Shown here piece after piece: positions 51,207 to 61,440 of a DNA stretch of 64,000 nt (positions are counted from its first letter, which is position 1; the number at the start of each line of letters is the position of its first letter). The notes under the pieces were generated by a model that saw only the letters and a list, made by a program, of their open reading frames with translations, was not told the origin of the DNA and made no database searches. The position numbers and the translations under genes were made by a program. This DNA comes from Pyropia yezoensis (taxonomy: Eukaryota; Rhodophyta; Bangiophyceae; Bangiales; Bangiaceae), in the NCBI GenBank assembly GCA_009829735.1, contig CM020618.1:18771346-18835345 (forward strand), given 5' to 3'.

Positions 51207-53015
51207 TCAATCTGACGGGCTACGGCATGCTTCTCCCACAGCGCGACATATATGGCGAGTGCGGCGAGACGTGCGCGCCATTCCCACGTCCGCGCTGCTG
51301 CCGTCGAGGCCGTAACGGCAGCCACTAATGCCGGGCGCACGATAGCTGCAAAGGGGACAGGGCGACTTAGCCCCGTAGCCCATCATCTTGCTGCTTTTCG
51401 TAACTTGCAGGTAGTCGCCTACAAACATGGCCACGTCGGCAAACACACGTACCGCGGCCCCATCTGGTCGGCGGCACAGCCAGCCACTCGTAGCTCCTTC
51501 AACAAGGTCGGCCGTGACTGCCACCAGCACCAGGTCAGAGTCCACCCTGGCGGGCGCCACTGCAATCACACGACACGCGTGGCTGTTCCGCCTGTCTTGG
51601 AACCGCTATGACAAGTAGCTCATGTAGACGCCTCCCAGGGAAGCTCTCTTGCCAACGCGGGACTGAAAGTCGTCTGTGTTAAAGCACAGGCTTACAATGA
51701 TGAAGGGCATGCCGTCTTTCATTCCGCTGATGTCGCGCCGCGGTCGGTCAGCACTGCCTGCCCCACCCTGACCTGCATGACCGCGAAGCACAACTCTCAG
51801 CTGCCGCACTGCCTGCACAGCTGCACCGTCTTCGGGGAACCAACAGAGCGCAGGGAGCTCGTCGGAAATCCAGTGACGCCCAACTACCCAGCCAGAAGCC
51901 CCCGTGTCGTTCACGCCCTCGCAAATGACGACGAAGTCTCCAGCGTGCACACCGTCACCAGGTGCAACACCGGCCGCATGAGAGCAGAAGTACGCTTTTT
52001 GAACCTTGACGCATTGAGCGGGATGGGGAGCTAGCAGCACGACGTCGATGACATCACCAACGTCGACGTCAGCGTCGCCCAAGGAAAAACGGGAAACCAA
52101 CTTGTCAGACAGTAGGGCCGCGCTGCGGTCTTGAAAGAACGGAGAATCCACGAACTCAGGCTCGCGACTGCTCTGCGGCCGCTTCTCAGCTGCCAGAAAC
52201 TTCTCATACGTGTCGGCAAACATCATGTCACGACGTACGTGCGTGCTCGGCGCAACGAATTGGACTTGGACGGGACCGTCACCATCAGGAAGATCTGCCT
52301 CAAACTGACTGGTCGTAAGCAGCCAAGGTTTTACAAGCGGTGCGATAGAACGTCTTGCCTTGCTGAGCGACGGAAGAGGAGTGGGTGAGGAAATGTTGAA
52401 ACCGTGGCGGGCCATGTCGTAGTGCTCCTCGGTCAAGGGGTGCTGCCCACGCAGCATGAGATATCCGTAGAAGTCCTCAACGCACGAGAACAACTGCGTG
52501 CCCGGGGCAGGCAGCTCCCCTGAAACGCCAGGGGGTGAATCCGTCGGAAGCACGCTGGACGCGGGCGCGACATCCGGGTCCAAATCGTACCGCTCGACGG
52601 GAGCACTTGCTGCCACCATATCTGCACTGTCCGCATCACCAGGCGAGTCCATGCAGACGTCTTCTACATCGCTGGGGAACACAGGCTCTGGATCACTCAG
52701 AGGAATGTCGCCAGAGCTTTCCGAGCCTGCGGGCGACGTGCCCCCGGAACCACCGGGCTCTTCTCCGCCGCCTGCGGCCGCACTAGCTCCACGCACGGGA
52801 GCCCTTGACACGGGCCCAGTCAGGGTGCGGGGCCGGGCTGAGCCACTCACCCCACATGTGTCGCCTGCAGGATCTCGCGCGTTTACAGCACGCGTCCCGC
52901 CGCTGCTCGCGCCACAACCGAGAGCGCGTACCCGGCGCCTGCTCCGACGGAAACTTAATGCTGCATTGACCGTGGGAGGCGGCCGACACTTCCCCACGGC
53001 ACGCTGCTTTCCCAT
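51207..53015 (-). pseudogene. CMC/Tnp2-type transposase, N-terminal half, with one in-frame stop
   Basis: I chose the ATG at 53015 (MGKQRAVGKCRPPP). After an acidic Ser/Pro-rich N-terminus come FNTDDFQSRVGKRASLGGVY (first catalytic Asp region) and then, past an in-frame TAG at 51606-51608 where the family usually has Trp (YMSYLSW), DVAMFVGDYLQVTKSSKMMG (second Asp region) and SPCPLCSYR, the family's Cys-X2-Cys finger. Sense ends at about 51207 against the minisatellite. The catalytic Glu half is missing here and resembles the ORF at 32603-34060. Decayed. Confidence 0.6.
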
Positions 53016-53529
53016 GGCAGCAGGGACCCGCGTCTCGCCCCTCCCCCAACCCGACGACACTCGCACCTTGCGACACCGTCAGGCGTGAACCAGCCCCAGT
53101 CTGGGACTTACGGGAGGGGACGGGAGGGGACGGGTGGATGGCGGAGGAGCGCGAATAAAAGCGACGGAAGGGTCAGGTGACCGACCACGCGGGACATCAA
53201 GCCGCGAACGTGCGTGACGGCTCAGGGTGGGGGAGGGCCACAGCGCCGTGGGAGAGCGCGGATCACGCACGTGGCTGCCACGTTCAGCTCAGGGTTGTTC
53301 CAGGGTTGATCCGACGTACCGAGAAAACCTGCCAGGTACCTTTCCGGTACCACGTCTTGTCGTTGGCGTGCACAGAGGTGACGCACAAATTCATCTGGCT
53401 GCCCGGAAGTGCCATGGGACGTTTCCGATCTGGGGACCTTTTCCTCATGTCATATTTCCAGTCGTCGGAGGTGTTCCAATCTGCAGGTCGAATAAAAGGT
53501 CACCAGAGGATTCGGTGGCAGTCTAGTGA
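53016..53529. other. upstream region of the transposase half; no gene
   Basis: A short direct repeat, GGGAGGGGACGGGAGGGGACGGG, lies near 53112-53134. AATAAAAGCG at 53154 reads as CGCTTTTATT on the minus strand, a TATA-like run about 140 bp upstream of the transposase ATG. Nothing else is recognised. Confidence 0.35.
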
Positions 53530-53639
53530 CTTCGCCCCGCGTGCGCGGGCTCTTCGCCGCGCGTGCGCGGGCTCTTCGCCGCGCGTGCGCGGGCTCTTCG
53601 CCGCGCGTGCGCGGGCTCTTCGCCGCGCGTGCGCGGGCA
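53530..53639. repeat. 22-bp tandem repeat, five units
   Basis: Five near-perfect copies of TTCGCCGCGCGTGCGCGGGC plus two bases. The unit is not a multiple of three, so every frame through it stays open and makes an artefactual repeat peptide. Confidence 0.92.
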
Positions 53640-53879
53640 CGTGGGCCGGCGTCGCACAGTGGGGGGGTGAGCGGCGCCGAGCGGCCCGGGAGTGTTCGCC
53701 ACGTAGGCGGGGGAAGACGCAGTGTGGGCGCCGGGGGACAACAGGGTTGTCGCTCCCTCGGTGGGTTCCTTACCCTCTTGCTCACCCGCGCCTTGCCCCC
53801 CTGCACCGCTTCTTCCCGTACTGCCTCCCCCCTCCCCTGCCGCTCCTCCCCCCCTCGTACGGTCTTCCCCCACCCAAAC

Positions 53880-54788
53880 CGTATTCACCCGCCGCCGCCC
53901 TCCGTCCCGCCCCCGCCGCGGCCGGCGCCCACCGCCGCCGCCTGCCGCCCGCCGCCGCCGCAGGCGGCCGCCGGCGGCCGCCGCCTCTGCAGGCTGCCGA
54001 CCGCCGCCGACCCCCGCCCTCTTCGGCCGCGGCCGCCGGCCGGCCGCCACTGCTGCCCGCTGCCGGCCGCCGCCGCTGACGGCTGGCGGCCACCGCCGCC
54101 GCGGCCCGCCCTCCCCCGCCGCGGCTGCCACCCGCCGCCCGCCGCCCGCCGCCGCCGCGCGCCGCCGCTGCCGGCCGCCGGCCGCCGCCGCCGCCGCCTG
54201 CCCTCGCCCGCCGCGGCTGCCGCCCGCCGCGCGCCGCCGCCGTCCGCCACCGCTGCTGCCCCCCCCCTCGCCGCCGCCGGCTGCCGCCTGCGGCTTCCGC
54301 CGCCGCCCCGAGCTGCCGACTGCTGCCGCCGCCGCCGCCGCCCCCACTGCAGCTGCCTGTGCCTGCCGCAGCAGCTGGCGGGCGGTGCCGCCGCGCTCGG
54401 CGCCGGCTCTGCCCGCTGCTACCCCTGCTCGTGCCGCCGTCGCTTGCCCCCATCGCTTGCCGCCGTTGTCATCCTACCGCTGGCTGCCGCCCCGGCCGCG
54501 CCGCCGCCCGCCGCCTGCTGCCGCCACCGCCTTCGGCGGCCGACCGTGCCGCTGCCGGCTGCCTCGTGTTGCTTCCCCTGCTCTCTTTGCCGCTGCCGCT
54601 GAGTGCTCGGGGCTGTTGCCCCCGTCCCCGCTGTCACCGCCGTCAGCTACCGGCTGCTGCCGCCGCGTTTGGCTGTTGCCGTCGCTATCCCGATCTATTG
54701 GTGTGCGCTTCGTGTCGGGAGTGCGTTTCTGGGGACTGCTGTTTATAGTTTGAGCGAGCCACGCTTGTTGGGCGCATGATGACTTTTG
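53880..54788 (+). repeat. left arm of long inverted repeat, CCG-rich
   Basis: An interrupted CCGCCG-type tract of about 800 bp is followed by a 94-bp unique segment (54695-54788) that recurs inverted at 55611-55704 with one mismatch. The CCG tracts themselves have diverged. Confidence 0.75.
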
Positions 54789-55610
54789 TTGGGTGTCCGT
54801 TTGCGAAGGATGGTGCGAGAGCACATGCGAAAACAAAGGGGGGGGGGGTTGGCAGACGAGGACGACGATGATGGCATCAAGCATTAACCGGGAGACGCAA
54901 GACTATTATCAGCTTGCCCAGTGATACCTGGCGAAAAGTATAATTATCAAGAATTCCAATTCACCATTGAGTACGCCTCCGACTTGACTCCCATTTCGGG
55001 ACGTGTCTGGCCAATCACGAGCGCGATTCGGCTGATGTGATAGGCTGTCCCATGATCTGAACAGGACCACCGGAGGAGTTCAATGCTGAATCCACAATCA
55101 CGCCCAGGGCGAAGGTACCTGATGGCCATGGTGCCGTAGAAACGCACAGAAAGTACGCTGGAGTCCACACATTGGCGACTGACTGACTGCTGGTGGGGTG
55201 TTGAGCACTGTGGCGCAGCTGGATGCGCCAAGAGTGCCATTGAGAGTGCAAAAAGCTGTGGAGGTAACTGACTACACTGTCTAGATCTGACAGGTGTAGT
55301 TTTTATCTGATGGGAGCACTGTGGGGCGTTGGACGGCCTGTCGAGGCTACCTGCCCAGAATGGTGACTTTGGGGGCACGGTTGACCCACTTCCCGTCGTT
55401 TGTGACACCTTCTGAGCACATGAGCGTGCTCAGCGCCATTGATTTAGTCGAATGGGCATGCTTTTGAAAAGTTGGCAGAGTGGTCCCAGACTCGTGTTGC
55501 ACGCGGTGAATGCGCGCTTGATGCACATGTCCGCGCAATGCGTTACAAGCTGCTACAACGCGTTTCGGCACTCAAGACAAACGATTTTCAAACTGTTCTC
55601 AGATGATTGT
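54789..55610. other. spacer between the inverted arms; no supported gene
   Basis: 822 bp, much less GC-rich than the arms, with a G10 run near 54840. A minus frame of 153 codons (54947-55408) is of normal composition but not recognised; it may be chance or the remnant of a small element's gene. Confidence 0.4.
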
Positions 55611-57000
55611 CAAAAGTCATCATGCGCCCAACAAGCGTGGCTCGCTCAAACTATAAACAGCAGTCCCCAGAAACGCACACCCGACACGAAGCGCACACCA
55701 ATAGGTGGTGACGGCAGCCGGTGGCGGCAAGGGAGGGGGCAGCAGCGGCGGCGCGCGGCGGGCGGCAGCCGCGGCGGGGGAGGGTGGGCGGCGGCGGCCG
55801 CCGCCGCCAGCCGGCAGCGGCGGCGGCCGGCAGAGCAGCAGCGGCGGCCGGCCGGCGCCCGTGGCGGGAAGGGGCGGAGGGTGGCGGCGGTCGGCAGCCA
55901 GCAGCGGCGGCCGCCAGCGACGGCCGCCCGCGCCAGCCGCCGGCAGACCACAGCGGCGGCCGGCGGCGGCGGCGAGGGGGGGGGCAGCAGCGGTGGCGGC
56001 CGGCAGCGGCGGGCGGCAGGCGGCGGGCGGCGGCCGCGGCAGTGGGCGGCGGGCGACGGCGGCGGCCAGCAGCCAGCAGCGGCAGCGGCCGGTGGCCGCC
56101 ACCCGCGGACGCGGCAGCGGTCGGCGGCCGGCAGCTGCGACGGCCGACGGCGGCGGCCGGCGGCCGGCGGCCGCGGCGGAAGGGGGCCGGCGCCGGCGGC
56201 AGGCGGCAGGCGGCAGCGGCGACGGCTGGCGGCCGGCGGCAGCGGCGGCGGCCTTCCGCGGCCGGCGGCGGCCGCCCGCGGCGGCGTCGACCGGCCGGCG
56301 GCCGAGGCGGGCGGGGGAGGACAGCGGCGGCGGCCGGAAACCAGCAGCTGCGGCGGACGGCGGCGGACCCCCGTGGCGGCGGCGGGCGACGGGGGGCCGC
56401 GGCGGGCAACATGCGGCGGCCGCGGCGGGGGGCGGCGGCGGCCACCAGCCAGCAGCGGCGGCGGCCGGCGACGGCCGCCCGCGACAGCGGCCGGCGGACG
56501 GCAGCGGCGGTGGGCGGCGGCGGCGAGCGGCGGGCGGCGAGCGGCGGGCGGCGGGCGGCGGCCAGCGGGCGGCGGCCACGGAGGGGGGTGGCGGGCGGCG
56601 GCGGCGACCAGCAGCCAGCAGCGGCGGCGGCCGGCGGTAGCGGCGGCCGGCGGCGGCGGGGGTGGGGGCGGCGGTGGCGGCGGCCAGTGACCGGCGGCAG
56701 CAGCGGAGGCCGGACGGGGACGGCGGCGGTGGCGGCAGCGATGGCAGGGTTGCCGACGGCGGCGGGGGCCGGGGCGGGGGCGAGGGTGGCCGGAGAAGCC
56801 CGCGGTGGCGGGCGGCGCGGTCGGGGGGGGGGGGAGGGCGGTGGGGCGGGCGGCGCGGCCGGGGACGGCGGCGGTGGGCGCGGCCGGGGGGGGGGGGACG
56901 ACGCGGCCGGGGGGACGGCGGCGTAGCGTGGCGGGGGGGGGGGGCGCAGCCACGCCCGGCCGCGGGGTGGGGGGGGCGCGGTGGCGGGAGGGGAGCGGGG
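55611..57000 (-). repeat. right arm of long inverted repeat, CGG-rich
   Basis: 94 bp matching the left arm (55611-55704), then about 1.3 kb of CGGCGG-type interrupted triplet repeat. Long open frames on all strands here are products of the repeat. Confidence 0.75.
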
Positions 57001-57049
57001 TGGTGGCGGGGGGACACCTGGCACGGTCGATGCCACGTTCCTTCAATCT

Positions 57050-57125
57050 GATTGGCTCATTTGCCTTCGTTCTTTGGCACCTGCCTTCGTTCTTTGGCCG
57101 CCAAAGAACGAAGGCTGTGGTTTCC
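57050..57125 (-). repeat. right terminal structure with CCTTCGTTCTTTGG motifs
   Basis: Reading inward from 57125: GGAAACCACAGCCTTCGTTCTTTGG, a three-base loop, the perfect inverted copy (arms 57084-57097 and 57101-57114), another inverted copy, then AAATGAGCCAAT. It has the same layout as 28929-29024 in opposite orientation, but with a different inner motif. Confidence 0.6.
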
Positions 57126-57145
57126 CGGGTTGTTCGCCCCCACTA

Positions 57146-57717
57146 GAGACTTTCAGCAGGTACGGATCTGGGTATGTTGCGGGTAGCTCCTGGGTACAGT
57201 AGCTATGCACCCACATTTGATACCCAGATCCGTACCGAGAACACCTTCAGCAGGTAGAAATCTCGGTAAGAAATCTCGGTCGAGTACTTTCCACAAGTTG
57301 CAAGGCACGACGTCAGCGTGAAGAAAACCTACAATGCTGAAGGTGGCAACACCGTGGAGGCCGCGAGTTGGCCCCGCTTGTGAGACACTCGACGGGCATC
57401 GTGTGCATATGACAACTGGTTCTGTCATGTGGGGGGGGCGGTAGTGGCGGGCAGCGGGGGCCCGTGGACGCCCAAGTTCTCACCATCTGCTACCAAGCCC
57501 GAGAAGACGAGTGTCAGTCAATCTGACCCGTACGTCGGAAGGGTCAGTAGGGAATTGTTCTCCACTTAGCCAACGTGGCGATCCAGGCATACCCAGATCC
57601 ATCCCGGTAGAGAGGGCTGGATAGGCACATTTTGCTTACCGGATCTGGGTCGGAGGGCCGTACGTGGCAAACGTGTCACGCCATATATACCCTCAGATCC
57701 TACTTGCTGAAAGTCTC
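57146..57717. mobile_element. 572-bp MITE with TA duplication
   Basis: The left end GAGACTTTCAGCAGGTACGG and the right end read inward (GAGACTTTCAGCAAGTAGGA) match over about 30 bp with one or two gaps. TA lies outside both ends (57144-57145, 57718-57719). Inside are subterminal echoes of the end (CCCAGATCCGTACCGAGA at 57224, CAGGTAGAAATCTCGG at 57250, CGGATCTGGGTCGGA at 57641). No coding frame. The TA target suggests a Tc1/mariner- or PIF-related driver. Confidence 0.8.
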
Positions 57718-58024
57718 TATTTTGTTACTTGCACCAAAGGGAGGGATCTCACATGGGCACCTGTGTACCCACGTGGCAGCGCCCACCCCCCGTGTGCTCG
57801 CCTCCCTCCCCGTCGCGCCGAGCAGAGGGGCCGCGCGCGTCGCCAGTACCGCCGGCTGCGCCGTCCGCAGCCGCGGCGGTGCCGGCTGCGTCGCCGGGGC
57901 CGCAGCCCATGCTCGTGACGGCGCCCGCGGCGGTGGCGGCGCTGGTGGCGGCGGCGGCTGCGGCGGCGGTGGCGACGGCGACGGCGGCGACGGCCGCAGG
58001 GGCGACGGCGGCGAGGGCGCGGCC

Positions 58025-59858
58025 ATGGCGGCGGCCACCCCTCCCCCCGCCAAGCGGCCGCGCACCACCACCTTGGGCAATGGCAGCGGCGGCGGTGGGT
58101 CTTCTTCTCTCCCTGCCGCCGACGGGGCGGTCCCCGCTGGTGGCGTCGGCACACCAACCCCGACGGCAGACGGTCTGGCAGCCCCGCCGGCGGTCGACGC
58201 AGCGACGGTGGCGGCGGCGGCGGCGGCGGCGGTGGCGGCGGCTGTCACTGAGGATGCGGGCCGGCCTGCCAACGGGCAGCCGCCGGCCGCGGCCGCTCCC
58301 CCCCCCCCCGTGGCCGGGCGGCCGCTTAGCACGGGCGTCGCCGCTTCCGCGCCCTCTCTCCCAGCGCCCCCGCCTCCCCCCCTCCCCCAGCCTCTGGCGG
58401 GCCCCCCGCCGGGGGCGGTGGTCCCGCCCCACGTGCTAGACCTGCGCCGCTTCCTCGTGGCCACCCTTACCGACGCGGGGGGGGCGCCGCCCAGCTGGGC
58501 GGCCGTCGCCGCCCGCTGGGCGACCGCCCGCCTTGGCCTCCTCCACGCCACCGCCCCCCCCGGCGGTAGCGGCGGCGGTGGCGGGGGCGGCGGCAGCGCC
58601 GCCGCTTCCGCCGCCGCCGCCGCCCACACCTCGGCCCTCTTCCGCGTGGCCCTGACGGTGGCCCTCCACCCGGCGGTGGCGCTGCCGGCGTACCCCCCCG
58701 CCGCCGTTTCGGCCGCGGCGCTCCTCACCTTGTATGGGCTGTATATGTCCCAGCCACGTGGGGGGGGCGGGGACGTGCCGGGGGGGGGGGGGAGCACCCC
58801 CGCGCCCGCGCCACCCGCCCGTGCGCATCCGCCTGCTGCCGGGGGAGGAGGGGGCGGTGGCGGCCCTAGTCGCCGCCCTTCCGGGGGGGGGGGACCCGGC
58901 GGGGGGGGGGGGCTCCGCCGCTCTGACCGCCGCCGCCACGGCCACGGCCGGCGGCGGGCGCCTTGGCGCCGACGCCGCTGCCGCGGTGGCGGCGCTCTCC
59001 CGCGCCGCCGCGTGGGCGCCCGTCGCGGCGGGCGGCCATGGCCCTGCGGCGGTGCCGGCAGTGGCGTCGACGGCGGTGCCGGGCTCCCGCGGGTCGCGGC
59101 TGCTCCGTGGGGCGGCGCGGTGGTGGTCGGCTGCCGATGGACGGGGGGGTTGGTGCGGCGGCGGTGGTGGGCGGAGGGGGGTGGAGGCAGAGAGGGACGG
59201 GGCGGGGGAGGGGGAGAAGGGAGAGGACGACGACGGGGAAGACGCGCTGGCTGCCGCTTGGGGTGCCCCCGTCGCAGAGGAGGAACGCCGCTGGTGGGCG
59301 ACCGTCTTGGCCACCGACGGCGGCGCCGCCGCCGCCGCTGCCGCCGCGGGTGCGGGGGGGCGCTGGTGCGCGCCCCCAACCGCAGCGGCGGCGGCTGCGG
59401 CGGCAGAAGCGGCGGCCGCTGCGACCGCCGCCGCCGCCGCCGCCACCCCCTCCCCCGACAAGGAAACGGTGGCGGCGGTGGAGGGGGCGCTTGCCGAGGC
59501 GGCCGCCGCGGCACGGGAGCGCGTGTGGGGCACCCAGGGGCCGCCCGCGGCGCCCCCCCCCGGCGGCCCCTACCCTCCCTTCCCACCCGCGGCGGCCGCC
59601 GCCGCCTCGACGGACGCTGCCGCCGACGGGGGCGTTAGCGTTGCGGCCGCGGCGGCGGCAGTGGCCGCCTACGCCGCCGCCCGCGACGCGGCCGGCGGTG
59701 GCGCCGCGTCTGCCGCCGGGCCCGCCCGCGTGGCCGCCAGCGCGGGGGCAGCCCTGCTGTGGCACCTGCGGGCGGCCGAGGCGGCGGCCACCGCGACACC
59801 TGGGGCGGGGGGGCGCGGCCGGCGTGCGGGCGCGCCACCGCCGCCGCCGTCGCTGTGA
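58025..59858 (+). CDS. SNAPC1 (SNAP43)-like subunit of the snRNA-activating complex
   Basis: The ATG at 58025 lies in a strong context (GGCCATGGCG), followed by an NLS-like PPAKRPR and a long Ala/Pro/Gly-rich stretch. Residues about 137-260 fit the SNAPC1 N-terminal domain: LDLRRFLVATL, ALFRVALTVALHP, ALLTLYGLYMSQP, then VRIRLLP in another frame, as in human SNAPC1 (ALYLLYGLYNTQ ... KIRV). SNAPc starts snRNA gene transcription. The frame changes between 58757 and 58820, a stretch with two long G runs: either a very small intron or an insertion/deletion, possibly from sequencing. The rest (to 59858) is Ala-rich with WWATVLATDGG. The family call is by eye. Confidence 0.45.
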
Positions 59859-61440
59859 CCCCTCACCCCAGGACGGGACGGCGGCGGGCTGATGCTTTAC
59901 GGGGCTGTAGTGGAGAGGAGGGAGGGGGAGGGAGTGAGCGGGGGGGAAGGGAATGAGGGGGGGGGGGGGGGGGGTGTATGTGGGAGTGGGCAGGTTGGCC
60001 ACTTCCGCCCCCGCGGGGAGGGGGGGTTGCGTTTTTTTTCTTCTGTCCAGCAGGCGTGGCGCCACCCCGCGGCCCCGTGACGCTATGGACGAGGGGGAGA
60101 GGGGGTGGGGCGGCGGCGGGGGAGGTGGCGGCGGTGGCGTCGGCTGCGGCAGCGGTGGGACGGGGCGCGCTTGCGCGCAGCGGCAGCGGTGGGACGGGGC
60201 GCGCTTGCGCGCAGCGGCGGTGGCGGGGGCGGGCGTCGCGTCCAGAGGCACTGTGGCGGGGGGTGGGGGAACTCGTGAGATTCCAAAACATGTGCCAACC
60301 GTTAAGCCACAGGTCTAGCGCTCATGCACCGACGCACGCACCAAGGTGCAATGACTCACACAGAAATATTCACAGAACTGACTCTGCTGAGCGGCTGGCA
60401 GGCGGGGGAGCGGTGCGTCGATGCGCACCCCTGCCGTCAGCGGGGAGGTGGTTACGTGCGGAAAGGGGGGGGAGCGGGGGGACTGGAGAGGGGCCCCCCC
60501 CGCGTCGGTGGCGCCGCGGCGCGCTCGCACCGACGACGCGCTACAGCCGCGCCACACACCCCTCCCACTTGACCTTTGGATGGTGTGTTTTCATGGTGAG
60601 CATGTAGCTGGCAGGGCCACCACATGCTCTCGTGCCTGTCCACACCGGGAGGGGCGATGGCGGAGTGTGTGGGTGGCCTCTGCGACGCGCGCGGGCGGTC
60701 ACTGGCTTGCCCCGTGGGCGCAGTCGAGGCACATCCCCCGTCGCCATACACGGCGGCGGCGGGTGGGTGGGTGGGGGCGGGCGACGGCGCCCCGGGAGCG
60801 CGCCAACGCCGCGCGCTGCCCAGCCTGCGCCCGGCACCCGCCGGCGCCCCCGCACCGCCTTCCCCCACTGACGGTGTTCACCGTCGCTGGCGGGGGGGGG
60901 GGAAGGGGGGGGACAGGGTAGGCGCGCGCGCCGCCCGTTCCCCGCGCTTTTGCCGTCGCGGCGCGCCGCCGAAAGCTCCGCAATGCTCATGCCCCCCCCC
61001 AGCGCTCCGCGCTCCCCCCCGCTCCCCGCTTTTCCCTCTCCCCGTGGGTCAGCCGTGGAGCCCCCCCCCCCCACCTCCACGCGTCCATTACAGACAAGGT
61101 GGAGGATCTATGACATGCTGTTGGTCCAGGTGCGGGGGAGGTGTCTGCCCCTACGCCGTCTTGGCGCCAGCAAGTGGCGGCAAACGTACGTACCCGTACG
61201 CGAAGCCCGCGATGGCCATTGAGGGTGGGGGAACCCGTGATGGTCACTGAGGGGGGGGAGATGCGTCCGGCTCGCTGCTCTTTCTCCTTGCTCTCTCCCA
61301 CCCCGCCCTTCCCGGGATTCCCCGCGGGGGCTGCCGCCGTTAGCCGTTTTGAGAGTGGGGAGCGCCCCGTCCCGTCACCCCCAGTTAAGACCATACCGAG
61401 AGCGGACACTAGGGTTCAGAGCGATTCCGGATCAGCCATT
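59859..61440. other. no supported gene
   Basis: GC-rich DNA with G and C homopolymers (for example G runs near 59960-59974). A 34-bp direct pair (CGGCAGCGGTGGGACGGGGC...) lies at about 60145-60213. Frames such as 60624-61250 (+) and 60541-61080 (-) overlap each other and lack domains. Confidence 0.4.

Larger units (their letters stand above)
28929..57125. mobile_element. candidate 28-kb inverted-repeat-bounded DNA transposon with cargo
   Basis: The ends share GGAAACCACAGCCTTCG in inverted orientation (28929-28945; reverse complement at 57109-57125) and the same inner layout of CCTTCG-containing direct and inverted motifs, then a CCAAT-like stretch. Inside are the N and C halves of a CMC/Tnp2-type transposase, a SET-domain gene, two unrecognised genes (ORF X, ORF Y), minisatellites and the recent LTR element C (9.4 kb). 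Without element C the tract is about 18.8 kb. I see no convincing target duplication. The alternative is that the two ends are separate small foldback repeats and the tract is a patchwork. Confidence 0.35.

Noticed and set aside
51606-51608. TAG used as a sense codon
   Set aside because: Host genes use TGA, TAA and TAG as ordinary stops (for example TAG ends FBT-type and Tc1 frames elsewhere), so decay explains the in-frame TAGs better.
53177-57046. Several 300-470 codon ORFs rich in Pro/Ala/Arg/Gly on both strands
   Set aside because: They run through interrupted CCG/CGG and 22-bp tandem repeats, where all frames stay open; there are no domains and the strands mirror each other.
28929-57125. 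Polinton/Maverick or giant-virus-like element
   Set aside because: No protein-primed DNA polymerase B, retroviral-like integrase outside the LTR element, packaging ATPase or capsid gene was seen; the transposase is of the Tnp2/CMC type.
57632-58024. Upstream extension of the SNAPC1-like frame
   Set aside because: It begins inside the MITE without an ATG-supported context. The ATG at 58025 with strong context and a nuclear signal is the better start.
60541-61250. ORFs of 180-210 codons on opposite strands
   Set aside because: They overlap one another over most of their length and contain homopolymer-derived peptide runs; no support for either.
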